From Vicia villosa (lineage: Eukaryota > Streptophyta > Magnoliopsida > Fabales > Fabaceae), in contig NW_026705236.1 in the NCBI RefSeq assembly GCF_029867415.1, forward strand, positions 620,001-684,000: a DNA stretch of 64,000 nucleotides, read 5' to 3'. Below are positions 1 through 12,531 of the stretch, in pieces. Position 1 is the first letter of the stretch. The number at the start of each line of letters is the position of its first letter. Below the pieces are notes generated by a model. The model made no database searches. It was not told where the DNA came from and saw only the letters and a list, made by a program, of their open reading frames with translations. A program made the position numbers and the translations under genes.

Positions 1-613
1 GTTTTTCTTCAAGAAAAGCTTAGACACGATTAATTATTGTAGTGAGTTGTGATACCCCACGATTTTGAGATTGATTGATATAATGCGATCTTTTCCACGT
101 GAAAGAGCTAGTGGCATACTCGTTGATTTTCATCCGAGTTGAAGCCCTTCTTTCATTTGCGATGCAAAGAACTCATTTGTTCTCATGCTCAAGATCGATG
201 GCTGAGTATTCTCTCTGACGATGATAAAGTGTTTATTCCTTTTATAAACCTTTCCCCTTTTAAGCAGAACTACATTAGCTCTGACTTCTCCATTGCACCA
301 AGGAGGTATGTAGGCACAAGGCTTAATGTCTTGCCGAACGTATTTTAAAAATTAAACAAACCTTTCTTTAACACACACGACACAGATTTTCAAAAAGGTT
401 CCTGTGGAGTACCACAGATATGAGGGGTGCTTAAAACCTTCCCCTTGTATAATCAACACCCGTACCTAAGATCTCTTTTTGTTTTAAAAACAAACTTTGG
501 GTTTTTTCGTTCTTTTCCCTTTTCCTTTGGAAACAATAAAGCGCGGTGGCGACTTTCACTGAAATATTGAGTCGAGTCAATCCTATGGCTTTGTTCTCAG
601 ATTTTCCCCGCTA
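1..613 (+). mobile_element. 3' part of a Tat/Ogre-like gypsy LTR, cut by the window edge
   Basis: The segment reads through a short conserved block (gggtgcttaaaaccttcccc, 427-446), then a T/C-rich stretch, then gcgcggtggcgac near 541-553, and ends at ttttccccgctaca. This order (a 'cttccccttg' block, then 'ggtggcgac', then a 'ccccgctaca' end) is typical of the R/U5 end of Tat/Ogre-type LTRs in legumes. The related LTR on the minus strand at the right edge of the window has the matching 'acaccttccctttg' block. The start lies outside the window. No convincing primer binding site follows, so this may be a solo LTR. Family assignment comes from motif memory, not a search. Confidence 0.5.
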
Positions 614-2796
614 CATAACCTAATTTGGGTTGAACATAGGCGCCATTTGAAATGGCGTATTCACTTAAATTTTAACTGTTGGCGCCATTTGGTTTGGCGC
701 ATACTCCAGGGTGTGCTGCCAAACCTAGACAATTTGGTAAATTTTCCCAAAATGTGAATTTTTGGGTAATTTTTGTTTTAAATCTTGTTATTTAAATTTT
801 TTTCCAAAATTGTAAGAATTTTTTAGTCCAATTCTTAAAAGCTGAATATCTATTAGGACTAGTCGTATGTGTCAGAGATAGTCTCTTTGATCTGTATAAA
901 TAAAAATTTAAAAAAATTATACTAATGTTTTATTACATTCAAAAACTACATAATAATGAAATGTCACACTTCGCTAAATTTTATCTTTTATATTATATTT
1001 AATTTTTATTTTATATATTATATATTAATATAATTAAATTAAAATTTTATTACTAACATTTCATTTTAAAAAATCATATTCTATTAATTTGTGTTATTAT
1101 GTTGTATATTATTTTGAACAATTTAATTAAAAACATATTAGATTATTTTAAAAAAATAATATAGTACATTAAAGTTACTATATTCAAAATAATATACTTA
1201 TATAATAAATATTATGAGGCTATTTATTTATATTTTTATAAAAATAATAATAATTTGTTTAGGACTCCGTCTATAATCCGTCTAAGGCCAAACTCGGATA
1301 TTATATTTTAAATTTATATTATAATAAGATTTTTTTTTGTCCAAAACTTAAAAAGTGTGAGATTTGTCATGGCCAACTCGTTTGATATCGCATAGCCCTT
1401 TTTTTTCTTTCTACCAACGCCACAGACGATATATTTGATTCTCATTTTAATTTTAAATTAGCAATTCGCTTTTATATAAATATATTAAATTATAAATTAT
1501 TTTATTTTTAAATCACTTTCAATCAAAATTATTTTTAACTCACTTTTAATCAAATTTAATTTTTTTTAAAGATGCTTACATGACTCTCCCACATTGGATC
1601 GGTTTGGGTTTTTCGGCTTACATCATATTTACTTAACTCACGATGACCCTCATCACGGAACTATATCTTTATCTTGCTGACGAGAGATGCATGCAACAGA
1701 TGATCTTCATTCAAGGAACCAAAAGTCTATCACTATATTTGGAGGTTGGAAGAAATTAGAAGAAAATAAGTTTTTATTTCATCTTCAATAAAATGAAGAA
1801 AAAAATTTTAACCTCTATAATTCTACCTGCTTAATCGTAATTTATACTTTTAACATTTCTTTTTTAAATGTCGTTTTAGAAAGATTTTTTGTTTTTATTT
1901 AAGTGTCATTTTATAATTTAATATTATATACCATTACTATCTTAATAACTCTCCATCACATTTTTCATAAAATCAGTTATTTTCTCAATTAGTTATAGAA
2001 AAGAGGAAGAGAGAGAATATAATTGAATTTATTTAGAAAGAAAAAATAAATGAAAGTATAATAAGAAAAATAACTCTAACAATCTACGATCTTGGTTAAA
2101 GAATTTTATGCTAAAATGACACTTAAAAAAACAGAAAGAATGGAAAGAGTATGTATTAAAGAGTGTCTTAGTATATCACGAAAAGAACATCAACTTCAAG
2201 TTCAACTTCCGCCAAACTTTATTTACTAAGTGGAACTAAGAGACCATAAACTTCAACTTACAATAGGTACCATGGGTTGTCGTTACAATTTTGAATGAAT
2301 ACGAGTTTGCCTTTAACTACATTACCTTGCTGTTTAAAAAAAAAAAAAAACTCATCTATTTAGACAATCGGATTTAATGATTATAACACCATAGGTGAAA
2401 CCTCTTTTAGCTAAACACATACGTACATCTTTTCCAAATGCATAGACTACTGGGTCATTTGATTATCTTCTCTTTTGCATGGAGCAAACTTTAGAACTAC
2501 TAGAAACACGTTTAAAAAATACTAGAAAAAAAATATTGTATCTAAAAACACGTTAAACAATGTTTCACTTATCGAAAACAGCACAGAATATATACAATTT
2601 CAAGGTAACCAGTACATGCACCGGCAATGCAGCATATTCCATCCATATCACGATCAAAATACTAAAATAGCCATAAAGAGAATCGTAGATACAATGTACA
2701 CAAGCCAACAACACAATACAAAAAGTTAGATTTCTTCAAATGCATCACTAAAAAGTTGGCTGCAGCATCCAGAAACAAAAGAGTATTGAAATTACT
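614..2796. other. AT-rich intergenic DNA, no gene seen
   Basis: No coding signal could be supported. Two near-copies of tggcgccattt, each followed by an inverted 'tggcg' (about 640-662 and 683-702), could form small stem-loops just after the LTR end. The rest is A/T-rich with homopolymer runs. The final few hundred bases are downstream of the ORP3-like gene and probably include its 3' UTR, but I cannot place a polyadenylation site. Confidence 0.6.
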
Positions 2797-5700
2797 TCAT
2801 TCCGTGGCCAAGTCACCATACTGCCATGGATTGAATTCTATTGATTTAACATCAACATCATCAACAACACTACCAGAGTTATCTGCAGCAGCCCGATGTT
2901 CCGCATACTTACCATTATATTGGTAAATTTCCAAATCACCCCAAGGAGTCGATGTCACTTCTTCAGTTAACTCAAACCATCTTGGTGAGAATTTATGCCC
3001 TTTTTCCTCCCGAGCTCTCTTTTCAGCACGCTGCCTCTCCTCCAAACTGAAAAGAAAAAACAAAAAAGATAAATATCCCAGGGAGCAATCTGGTGAAACT
3101 ACAGCCCTACCAATCCAAAAGGAACTACTGCCCCCCTCAGCCAAGTTATTTTGACGAACATTACAATTATATAATGTAATGTTGAAATGTTAAACTCTTC
3201 CAAAATTTTATATGAACATCGCTATCGCTTAAACAATGTTTACCTATATATTTTCGGGCACAAGGAGACAGAAAAGGACAGAAGAAATGTTAATAAACCT
3301 GCTCTTTTCTGCCCCGGATTTGGACAGATCGCCCATCTCGAGTGCATATCTATCTGGGCGTAGACGAGAATCTGATGCCAACAACTTTCTAGGAGCAGTG
3401 TCAAAGCTGTTTATTTTATGAGCAAAATGTGTATACTGGAATTTATCATTTGGAGGAACATCAGCAACATGCCAAACCTGCATAGTAAAAGCGCTAATGA
3501 AATGCCAATGACATTGATAAGGAACTTTGAGGTATTAATGCTGTTACCAGTCAATATATCTGCAAAGTATAAGAGTGACGTTACTTTGTTTATCAGAGTA
3601 GTGTGTCAGACTCTTGATTGCAATGGCTATAACTTCCAATCGAGGAATTTCAAAGAACACTATATTTAGATTATAGGAGTGTGTGCATGTGTATAAGATA
3701 GGGGATGGATCTTCTCTTTTTTTCTCTTCTCATGTTTAGTCATGTGTCCATATATATCTACCCTTAAATCATCTTTCTCTTTCCTTTGTGATGGAAGGTG
3801 AGCATTTAAATGGTATCACATGTCACATGAGAGGATTCATTACTGAATAAAATACGGCCAAAAGATACCTAATCATATCCTCATCTTCTTCAATGACATC
3901 ATGAAGTTTCTTTAAACAATTCTTGTTTCAAAGAAAAGTTCAGGAGCAGAAATTCAGTTTTCTTAAAATGATAAAAGCAAAGCAGTAATAGATTAATTGG
4001 AAAAAAATTGTTCGCTATACAAGAATAAAGTTAAACTGATTAAGTATAAATAGTAGAAAAAATTGTATGAGAGGGGGAGGGGGGAAGAGAAACTTTGTTC
4101 TTTTCTTACAAGCAACCACTCCCATGCTTGCTACAAAGAGGGGGAGGAGGGGAAGAGAAACTTTGTTCTTTTCTTACAAGCCACCACTCCCATGCTTGCT
4201 AAGAAGAAGGGGAGGGGGGGAAGAGAAACTTTGTTCTTTTCTTCTTGTTAAGATTTGGTGGCTGGGCAGGGACCAAGGGGCTGATGAATTGGAGGATATT
4301 CACATGGGTCACAATGATTATTGTCTAGTAAAAACTTCATAATTGGAAAGAGTTTATGGCCATAAACATCATTATCTACAAATTTAACTTACCAAGCATG
4401 ATTAGATTATGATTTAGTCATGAAATAGTAAGCTTGAGAAAATAGCAAAATGCTTATGAACTTTGGTTGCATATAATTCTCAAGGTCAATTTGAAGATTA
4501 ACAAAGAAAATATCACCTCTTTCAACTCTGTGTTTGGAAGAGGCTCTCCTTCTGAATCACAAGGTTGATAACTCATTGACTGATTCCACTTCCCAGTCAT
4601 CAAAATTTTAGGCTCTTCAGAAGAATTATAAACATAACCATCCACTTCATAGCGACCAGCACTATATAAGATAAGGAAATAGGTAGCGCTTAATTAGAGG
4701 CTGTCTATACTGATATTAGTAAAAATTAAGATACCTAAACATGTAATGGGAAAAAATGAAATAAAATATAGACATCATATATGAAGGGGAACAAGTTCAG
4801 AGCCACTCAATTATCATTAAATCAAAAGTGGAACGGGAACAGTACTTTTATTTCAATATACATCAAGTCAAATTCACACACTAACAAATTGCTTAAAGGT
4901 TGAAACCTAAATCCTAATTAAGAACCGGCATAAACCAATAAAAATATGTATTTTTTTTTAAACAATAATTAGAAGTGGAAATGTTACTGACCCAAACCAT
5001 CCACATTGTTGAAAGTAAAGTACAGCTTTGTCTCCGGTTGTTAAATTTGTCATTATCATTTCCCCAGGTGAATCAATCCAAGTTCGGCCAAATATCAGGT
5101 TGTTAACCTTTGTAGGAGGTGGCACCAAATCTAAGACTACACCATGCCTCTTAAGGGTCACACGCGTTCTGCAAACAATCACTCACAAAGATATTACTCC
5201 TTAAATAGGAAACAGCAACAAGCTTATAAAAAAAAAGGGAAAGAACAACAAAACCAACACAACCAATATTTCAAATGAGAACGGAAAAGGTTAAATAAAG
5301 TATTAATTAATCATATATATAACCACGAATTGTTGAATCTCATAAAACAGCTCTTCAAGACCCTAAACCTATATTGGCATTTCGTGACCTTGTATGGAGA
5401 TCTTAAGAAAGCATTATAATCAGATTGAAACACACATGTCATGTATTTCTCACATATCACTATATATGTGTCTCGTCTGCTTGAAAACATTTGTAATCTC
5501 TTGGGAGAATAGATTAGAGATGAGATGGTAGTAACTCTTTCAATTAGGGCGTGACAAGTAAAAGCAGCAATAAGAGTGTGAAATTGGAAGAATTCAAAAA
5601 ATATTAATAACAATAGGAGAAAAAAAATATAACAGAGGAAATTAACTAAACAAATAAGTTTATCACCTTCCAACAGGGTAGACATCAACAGAATTCCCCA

Positions 5701-7393
5701 AAAACTTAGTTTTTAATTTTGAAGTTACATCATATGTAAAATGTTCGTTCTCGGCATGCCCAGCACTCATTGGGGGATGATGACTAACCTGAAATTAAAA
5801 ATAACTTTTTGATATACAAGGATAGAATAGTAATGGAAAAAAATCGCTTTGTTTTAACCAAACAAAATTAGAAAGGAAGAAAAGAAGCTAATATTCTCTC
5901 AACGTCTAGCATATGTATCACGCGTTCACAGGGGGAGAGAGTGAGAGAGTTTGGATCCCTTGATCCACAGTGAAAGTCTAGATATATTTAGATCTCTTGA
6001 TAAGTTCTTTTTATAAATGATGAATTTTATCAATACAGCCATTGAGTTAAAATTTCTCATTTAGTAGATCAATCTGATCTAAACAACTCAAAAGTCATTT
6101 GATATTTCATGGTACCACTTTATTTGAATATAGAGATTCAGCTATTTCAGATATTGCTATGTACCTCCAAATGTCTAAATTATATATTTATTTAATATAT
6201 AAACTTTGCCATCAATATAACACAACACAATTCCATGACCAGATTAATGAATGTTGTATTCAACAAAAAGTTTGGTTGTGAAATTGAACACGACACACAC
6301 ACACATAAACATGTCATTCTCACTTGATATGCCTCCTATGAGAATCAAAGAGTACCTACCAAAATCACAAACTAAATAGATACCTGTTCCGCAAGGAATG
6401 TAATTCCATTATGGTTAGTCAATTCATAAGTCTCTCCAAGGATAGGATTAAAAGGCTTCCAGGTTCGTTGGTATGCAAAGTACACAGATATAGCCCATGA
6501 CGCTGTGATCATTATGTAGTTTAAATTAAATAGTGAAGAAACAAAAAATATATAATCGGTGCAATAAGAAGAACAAAAACCAGATCAAAAAACATCAGCT
6601 GAAGATAAAGGAGGCCGGTCATCCTAATACTACAACAAAACTAGTTATGATGCTTCATTTATACTTTTCAATTCAATTAGCAACAAAATTATAAGATAAA
6701 ACACAAGGGATAAGAATAACTCACACACATACACCAACTGCATATAAGGATCGTCTGATTTATCTGCTTCATCTAACAAGTGGGAGTACTCCATCAACTA
6801 GTTCATGCCAACATTCTAACTACAATCAGTTGACAATACAAATCAACAAATCCATAAGAAACATAAAACTTAAACCTAGCAGACCTCAGCCATTTTTTGA
6901 ATCATAGTCATTGGTTCAAATATAATAACCGGAAGTGTGACCAGCGACGTTACATCCGCACCAATATAATTCTGCATCATCTTCCAGTAACCATCTCTTT
7001 CCTGTATACACATACATATGTCAGCATTCTTATCCTCAAACTGAAAATCAATATAAACAAAATGAGCACCTCTGGTTTCCATCTTCCTCTCTGAGCTTCA
7101 TCATCTACATCATCTTTACCACCCTCTGGGTTTATGACTTCCACACCTTCATATCCAAGAAGCCTATAACCAAATCAGAATCATAAAAAAACAAGGAACA
7201 ATTGAAGATTGAAAAACGGCGCATACAAAAATGGGATGAAAATTGAAGGTTTATGGAGGTGAATTATGGAAGGGATGTTATAGATGAAGTACCCGTTAAC
7301 AGATCGGTGCATAGCGTTGCTGAAGAGAGAAAACCGGGAAGACATTGCGGAGAAGAAGCCTTTGTTTTCATTCTCCTTTTGTGGGGTTCCCAT
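2797..7393 (-). CDS. ORP3: Oxysterol-binding protein-related protein, ORP3 type (10 exons, 458 aa)
   Basis: Exons on the minus strand: 7293-7393, 7070-7163, 6885-7001, 6725-6797, 6384-6502, 5667-5788, 4992-5168, 4517-4661, 3299-3477 and 2797-3046. Every intron is GT-AG and the frame joins throughout to give 1377 nt. The protein is a short plant ORP: an ORD lipid-binding domain without PH domain or ankyrin repeats. The family signature EQVSHHPP spans the exon 5/6 junction at residues 167-174. Further ORD blocks follow, such as NLIFGRTW and a C-terminal EFNPWQYGD. Known ORPs shuttle sterols or phosphoinositides at ER contact sites, and plant ORP3 members associate with the ER through PVA12-type proteins. 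The role here is inferred from family. The start MGTPQKEN is the first ATG in exon 1. Length matches the plant ORP3 class. The gene appears intact. Confidence 0.93.
4071..4245. repeat. 67-bp tandem repeat, about 2.6 copies, in an ORP3 intron
   Basis: Units start at 4071, 4138 and about 4206. Each holds a G-rich gaggggga block, then agagaaactttgttctttt, then ccatgcttgct. The array lies in the intron between exons 8 and 9 of the ORP3-like gene. On the sense (minus) strand it is C/T-rich, which could affect acceptor choice. It also opens short spurious reading frames on the plus strand. Confidence 0.85.
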
Positions 7394-7690
7394 CTCTCTC
7401 TGAAACTGAAACCCTAATTCACAAGACGATTGGAATGAAGAGATATTATCTAACCTTGTGCTTATGCTTCCTCCGAGCTCATCGAATCCAAATAAAACTC
7501 AAACTGAAATGGAAATGGACCCAAGTGGGTATAGTTTAGGTTCTTTTAGATCAATTAATTTTTTAAACTTTTTCTTAATATCCTTAAAAAAAGTTTATTT
7601 TTTATCTTCAGATATATCAATTTTTTTAAGTTAAAAAATATAAATTTAGATTATCTCTTATTAATAAAGTGAATATATTGCTAAGTGTAA
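7394..7690 (-). promoter_or_regulatory. 5' flank of the ORP3-like gene
   Basis: This is the sequence immediately upstream of the ORP3 start codon on the minus strand. It must hold the 5' UTR and proximal promoter, but I see no TATA box or motif I would stake a position on. The first ~120 bases are C/T-mixed and the rest is A/T-rich. Confidence 0.3.
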
Positions 7691-8310
7691 CTCTTAGGTT
7701 TTGTTTTGATTTATGGAATAAGATGGGGCAGAGTGGAATGAAATCGAATAGAATGATATTTTATTATTTTGGATAATTTAAAATCGGTTGGAGTGGACTA
7801 GCATGGAGTGATATGGATTTCATTTCATCACTTATCACCATATTCATTCTCATCTGACTTGGGCGGAATGAACAATTTGTATTGTTTCGTCCTAAAATTT
7901 CCAAACAATGAAACGGTATCTTTGTTCCGCTACGCTTCATTCTATTTTGTTTTGTTAAATTATGCCATGTTCATTTCATGATATTCAAACGTGGTCTTAG
8001 TCTATGTTCCAATTGATGAAATAGAATAGAGCGTAACGGAATGAAGCATGATGGAATGTAGTAAAACAGAGCATAATATTGTTTGTGTATTTTAATAATT
8101 TGACGGGATCGAAGAATAATAAATTAGTTTATTCCATTACATACACCTCAAATTGGATGAAATGAAAATTGAAGGATTAGATGGAATATGATGGAATAGA
8201 TTCCATCATGTTTTATTTCGCTAAATTTTTTATTTGCAAATTCAAACAATAAAATCTCATTATTTATTACTTCATTCCATCACATACCACTAATCTAAAA
8301 TACCCTTAAA
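7690..8310. mobile_element. MITE-like DNA rich in 'ggaatg/cattcc' words, probably two adjacent copies
   Basis: The stretch is dominated by variants of atggaatgaaat, tggaatg and their reverse complements (cattccatc, ttcattcta). It looks like two neighbouring or nested inverted-repeat elements, roughly 7690-7995 and 8000-8310. Such elements are common in legume intergenic DNA. I could not define exact ends or a target duplication, so class is open. Confidence 0.4.
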
Positions 8311-8419
8311 CAATGTCTCTTCCATTTCTCCTAAATTCAACTAAGCAAAAGTGCAATAAAAGAGGACATAAATTCTTAAGCTAGTACATTTATATGAATT
8401 ATTTCTAATCGTTTCCAAT

Positions 8420-9269
8420 AGGGTTGGACACAAATTTTCTTAACCGGTTCTAACCGTCCGATCCAACTAACCCGCGGACAAGTGGGTTGTCTGTGCGGGT
8501 TATCCGGGTTACGCGGGTTGCCAAAAATGGATACTGATGGTTAAATTCAGTAGATTTCAGATGAGAAAAACACATCCATTACAATCCAATTTTAATTGAC
8601 AATACATAAAAAGTTGTTTTATCATCCTGTTTTTAAGCTATTGCATAGAGAATACAATGGAAGAATACTTTTATGTTTTTTAAGCAATTTATGTCCCTTC
8701 TTTTTTTTTTCTTTTATAAGTCCGCCCTTTCCTTTTTTTAAAAACATATATTAAAATAATTTACTATTAGTATTAAATTTTATTTAATTAAAATACCACA
8801 TTTTTCTATGAGTACACATTCTTTGCTTTTACGTTTTGTCTCACTCACAATCACCGTCTCAATCTCTCTTGTTATTTTTTTATTCATCTTCTTAATTTGA
8901 ACCTTTCTTCTTCTTTTATAACTATTTTTCATTTGTTTCAATCAAAGATAATGTTCTATTTTACATGAATCGTTTTTATTTCTTTCTCATAATAATGACT
9001 GTTGTTGTTATTTTAATGGTTGTTCTATTTGAGGTTGTTCTAATATCTTTTGAATTGTTTTCTTCAGTTGAAATTTAGACTAATTTTAACCCGTTTTAAA
9101 CCACCTGACTTAAGCGGAACCCGATCAAACCGAAACCCGATCAAATCGTAGTCCGACTTAACCGTAAAGAAAAACGGACGGAAATGATTAGTGTTCTTCC
9201 ACACTGTGGTTTTCTTCGGTGAACGATTTACAATTTGAAACCGGCCCTAACCGACCGCTGTCCAACCCT
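8420..9269. mobile_element. Non-autonomous hAT-like element
   Basis: The left end reads agggttggaca and the right end tgtccaaccct, giving an ~11-bp terminal inverted repeat. Just inside lie tracts of ggtt/cgggtt on the left and cccgatcaaacc/ccgacc on the right, the usual subterminal style of hAT elements. Near-identical 8-bp flanks (gtttccaa on the left, gtttcaaa on the right) fit a hAT target duplication with one change. The interior has no transposase coding. Confidence 0.65.
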
Positions 9270-9530
9270 TGTTTCAAATACAAACTACACGATTTTCAGT
9301 ATTCATTCTTAATTGTTTCTGTACGTATCTATTCTTATAAATAACACGTAACATCGTGCACAAAATGAGTCATTTTCCATTTCTTCCATCCCCTAATCTT
9401 CACATTCTAGAGAATTAAAAGTTGAAAAACATCTCCATTATTCAATTTTGGTATTTTTTTGTGTTATACTAATATGTTATTTTTATGTTTATAATTTGAT
9501 TTTTTTTTCTCTTACTGAATATATGTATGT

Positions 9531-9580
9531 GTGTGGTGTAGGTGTGTGTGTGTGCGAGGGTAAGTGTATGTGTGTGTTTA
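9531..9580. repeat. GT-rich microsatellite
   Basis: An irregular (gt)n / (tgtg) run broken by a few other bases. The short methionine-starting frame across it is an artefact of the repeat. Confidence 0.7.
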
Positions 9581-9749
9581 TTGATGATGATATTTACTCC
9601 AATATTATTAAGTTGAAGTTTCGAGCCTAGTGCATATCCTTTGATCCATCATATGTATTGTTTACTCTATATTATATTTTTCAAAATATGTTTTATGTTT
9701 TTGTAATCTATTTAAAAATCATTTGATGTCTATTTTGTAATTTCTATAG

Positions 9750-10165
9750 GGGGTCGTTGAACTACCTTCACTTTTTACAAAGAATTTTGGTACTAAAGTC
9801 CTTAAATGTGTTACTTTCAATAACTATTATATAAGTTTGGAAATTTTTTCTCGATTGACTCGTATTTTTTAATGTATGTTTGAAGAGCATATCTTTTTAT
9901 GGTTATGGTGAATATGTTTTGAAATCCAACAATAGTCAGATTTACTTGGTTGATGATTATGAAACTTGATGATTATGCACATTTGGTTTAACATGTGATG
10001 AGGCGAAAAACTGTGTCAAAATTGAAGGCCAGTGGCAACGTTATTATGATTCTAGAAATCTCGCTAAAGTAATTATAATGAAGATTGGTACTCCAAATGG
10101 GTCATGTGCAGATAAATATTTTTACTTTACCCTTAAAGTTTTTAGTTCTTTGTAATAAACGAAAT
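9750..10165 (+). pseudogene. Decayed gene fragment resembling a B3-type DNA-binding domain
   Basis: Two separated stretches translate well in plus frames. The first (about 9751-9831) gives VVELPSLFTKNFG then KVLKCVTF. The second (about 9996-10150) gives CDEAKNCVKIEGQW, then YYDSRNLAK and FYFTLKVF. Between them the frame is broken several times. The 'LP..F.KNFG...L+' opening and the 'W......NL..G..' closing block recall plant B3/pseudobarrel domains. No intact frame spans it, so it is a pseudogene or captured fragment. B3 identity is tentative. Confidence 0.35.
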
Positions 10166-10431
10166 TTCAATAAATGATTAACTACTATAGTTCAACCAAT
10201 ATATTTGTAGTGTGTTTTGTACTATTAAGTTTTATGACAAATAATTTGAAGTTATGTTATACATTATGGATCCAAATTCGTCTTTATTGATTATTTTGAA
10301 GTCCATATATTATATGTTTTTGTTATTTGTCCGGGATGAATATAGTAATATGCTTGAAATCCAACGTCCGACTGTCACTTTTCAAAGACTGTAAAGTTAA
10401 AACAAAACCCAAATTATACTCAATAAAATTA

Positions 10432-10714
10432 GGGTTAATAGACATTTGCCCCCCTGCCATATAGGCGAGATTCGGTTTACCCCCTATTAATTTTTTTTTT
10501 TGGATTGCCCCCTTGAAATATGAAAAGCTCTATGATTTACCCCCCTAGGACCCCCCTGTAACCTTGTTTTTTTGATTTACCCCCTGGTTTTTCACTATTT
10601 TTTACACGCTTAGGGGGTACCCTAAAAATACAGGGGGGTAATCCAAAAAAAAATTAATAGGGGGGTAAACCGAAACACGCCTATATGGCGGGGGGGGCAA
10701 ATGTCTATTAACCC
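10432..10714. mobile_element. Mutator-type MITE, 283 bp, with 9-bp target duplication
   Basis: The ends are gggttaatagacatttgccc and its inverted copy, extending about 45 bp and including the tatatggcg/cgccatatag pair. Direct repeats ataaaatta flank it at 10423-10431 and 10715-10723, a 9-bp duplication as made by Mutator-like transposases. The interior is rich in runs of C on one side and G on the other (accccc...ggggggt), so the whole element can fold back on itself. It has no coding capacity. Confidence 0.85.
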
Positions 10715-11079
10715 ATAAAATTATAACTAATGCATTTTATCTCAAAACAATGATTTGTGGATTAAAACTTACATATAATTTATGTATTAACAACAAAACA
10801 TATTAACTGTTCATTTGATGTAAGTTAAACTTGATCCGGTGTTATGATTCCACTCTTGAGGAGGACACATTAAGATTGATGATTCTAATGCTTAGAAGAT
10901 TCAAACATATTTCTTCTTTTTACTACTACGCGATAATAGATATACGACACAAAATTTTTCTATAATTAATCATTCAGAATTTGGTCATTATGCCTAAAGA
11001 TTATTATCTCACATATATAAGTCGATGTACAACTTAATCTAGTGCAAAGTAAATAAGTCGATGTTTGTATTACAGCTTA

Positions 11080-12440
11080 TGATAATTATCTTATCCTTTT
11101 ATCACGGGGCGATGATTAATAATTAATTCATTACTACTTATGCAACTTTCAATAATCAGAGTAATTATACATTCACACTGCTTCCGAGAAGTGGAAACAC
11201 TAAAAATTGCATTTTAATTGCTAATTTTTGTGTGGTAATGGTATTTATTTCCAATGTTATTGAAATTTATTTTTCTTATCATTATGAATTCTAAAATTTT
11301 AATAATGATCTATACATTCTTCGAGTTTAAAGAATTTAATTTTCAATGGTGTTTGCACGATTATCATTATCATATATCATCGAGTTTAATGTTTAATAAT
11401 CATTGTAATACTAACAATGCAACTTTCAATAAACACACTAATTCGATACATTTTTACTGCTTTTGATAAGTGTGACAAGTTAATGATTGATCTTTGCATT
11501 TAGGGGTGGCAAAACAGGTCTGCCCGCCCCGCCAAGGTAGCGGGTTGGCGGGCGGTGGGCTTGCCCGTCTATTTTTAATCTATTTTTCTTTTATTTTTGT
11601 AATAGATTAATAGTCTTTTTTTACCTTTCAATTAAATTTTTCACCTATTTTTTAGAACAATTTTTTATAAAGCATCTTTTAAACAAATTTTACCTAAAAA
11701 ATATTGCATATATTTATAAATAAATGTATAAAATAAAACCATCAAGAATTTGAATTACTAAAATTAACTAAAAAAGGACGGACTTAAGGCGAGACGAGCT
11801 TAACAAATAGGTGAGGTAGGCTTTAGCGGGCGGCGGGCTTTGGTAGTGCGAGCTTAGATGGGCGACGGGTTTTGGCAGGGTGGGCTTTGATGGGCGGCAG
11901 GCCCAAAATCCCAACCCAACCCGCCATTTTTTGGCGGGTGCGCGGCACGGTCTGGCAGGCCACCGCCCGTTTTGTCACCCCTATTTGCATTAGATGTATG
12001 ATTTCTAATGTCATTGAGATTAATTCCTCTTAACGGTGTGAATATTACAGTTGTAACTTTTAATAATGATGTATACACTCTTCAAATATAAAGAATGTAG
12101 TTTCCAATTGTGTCTTCACAATTACCCTTACCATATCACTAAGTTTAATGTTTAATAATCAATAAAATACTAACCGTGTGACTTTCAATTAACACACTAA
12201 TTTAATACATTTATACTGCTTTTGAGAGGTGCAAACACTAAATGTTGCATATTAATGATTGATGTTTTTGTGAGATGTATGATTTTTAATGCCATTGACA
12301 TTAATTCTTCTTATTATTACGAATAGTACACTTGCAACTTTTAATAATGATCTATACACTCTTCGAATACAAAGAGTGTATTTTCCAATGGTGTTCGCAC
12401 AATTACCCTTGTCACGTCATATATCAATTCCATATTTTAT
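11080..12440. repeat. Tandem array with a ~270-280 bp unit, about 3.5 diverged copies
   Basis: Anchor words recur at regular spacing. 'Taatgatctatacattcttcg' variants lie near 11300, 12063 and 12343. 'Gcaactttcaataa' variants lie near 11140, 11418 and 12180. Once the 483-bp hAT MITE and its 8-bp duplication are subtracted, spacings are about 267-280 bp. The units are clearly diverged. Open reading frames inside are short and not conserved, so this looks like a small satellite-like array or a repeated subterminal region. Confidence 0.7.
11501..11983. mobile_element. hAT MITE, 483 bp, with 8-bp target duplication
   Basis: The ends are taggggtggcaaaac and gttttgtcacccct(a). Both subterminal zones carry many gcccgcc/ggcgggc words. 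Flanks tttgcatt at 11493-11500 and 11984-11991 are an exact 8-bp duplication. The element interrupts the ~275-bp tandem array. It belongs to the same family as the element at 39238-39742 and the fragment near 22893-23007. Confidence 0.9.
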
Positions 12441-12531
12441 TGTAGAATCATTAGTACGGAAGAAGAACATTAAAACATGAAATCTATAATCATTGGTGAA
12501 ATAAAAGATGTTACTGATAGCTATAATCTAT

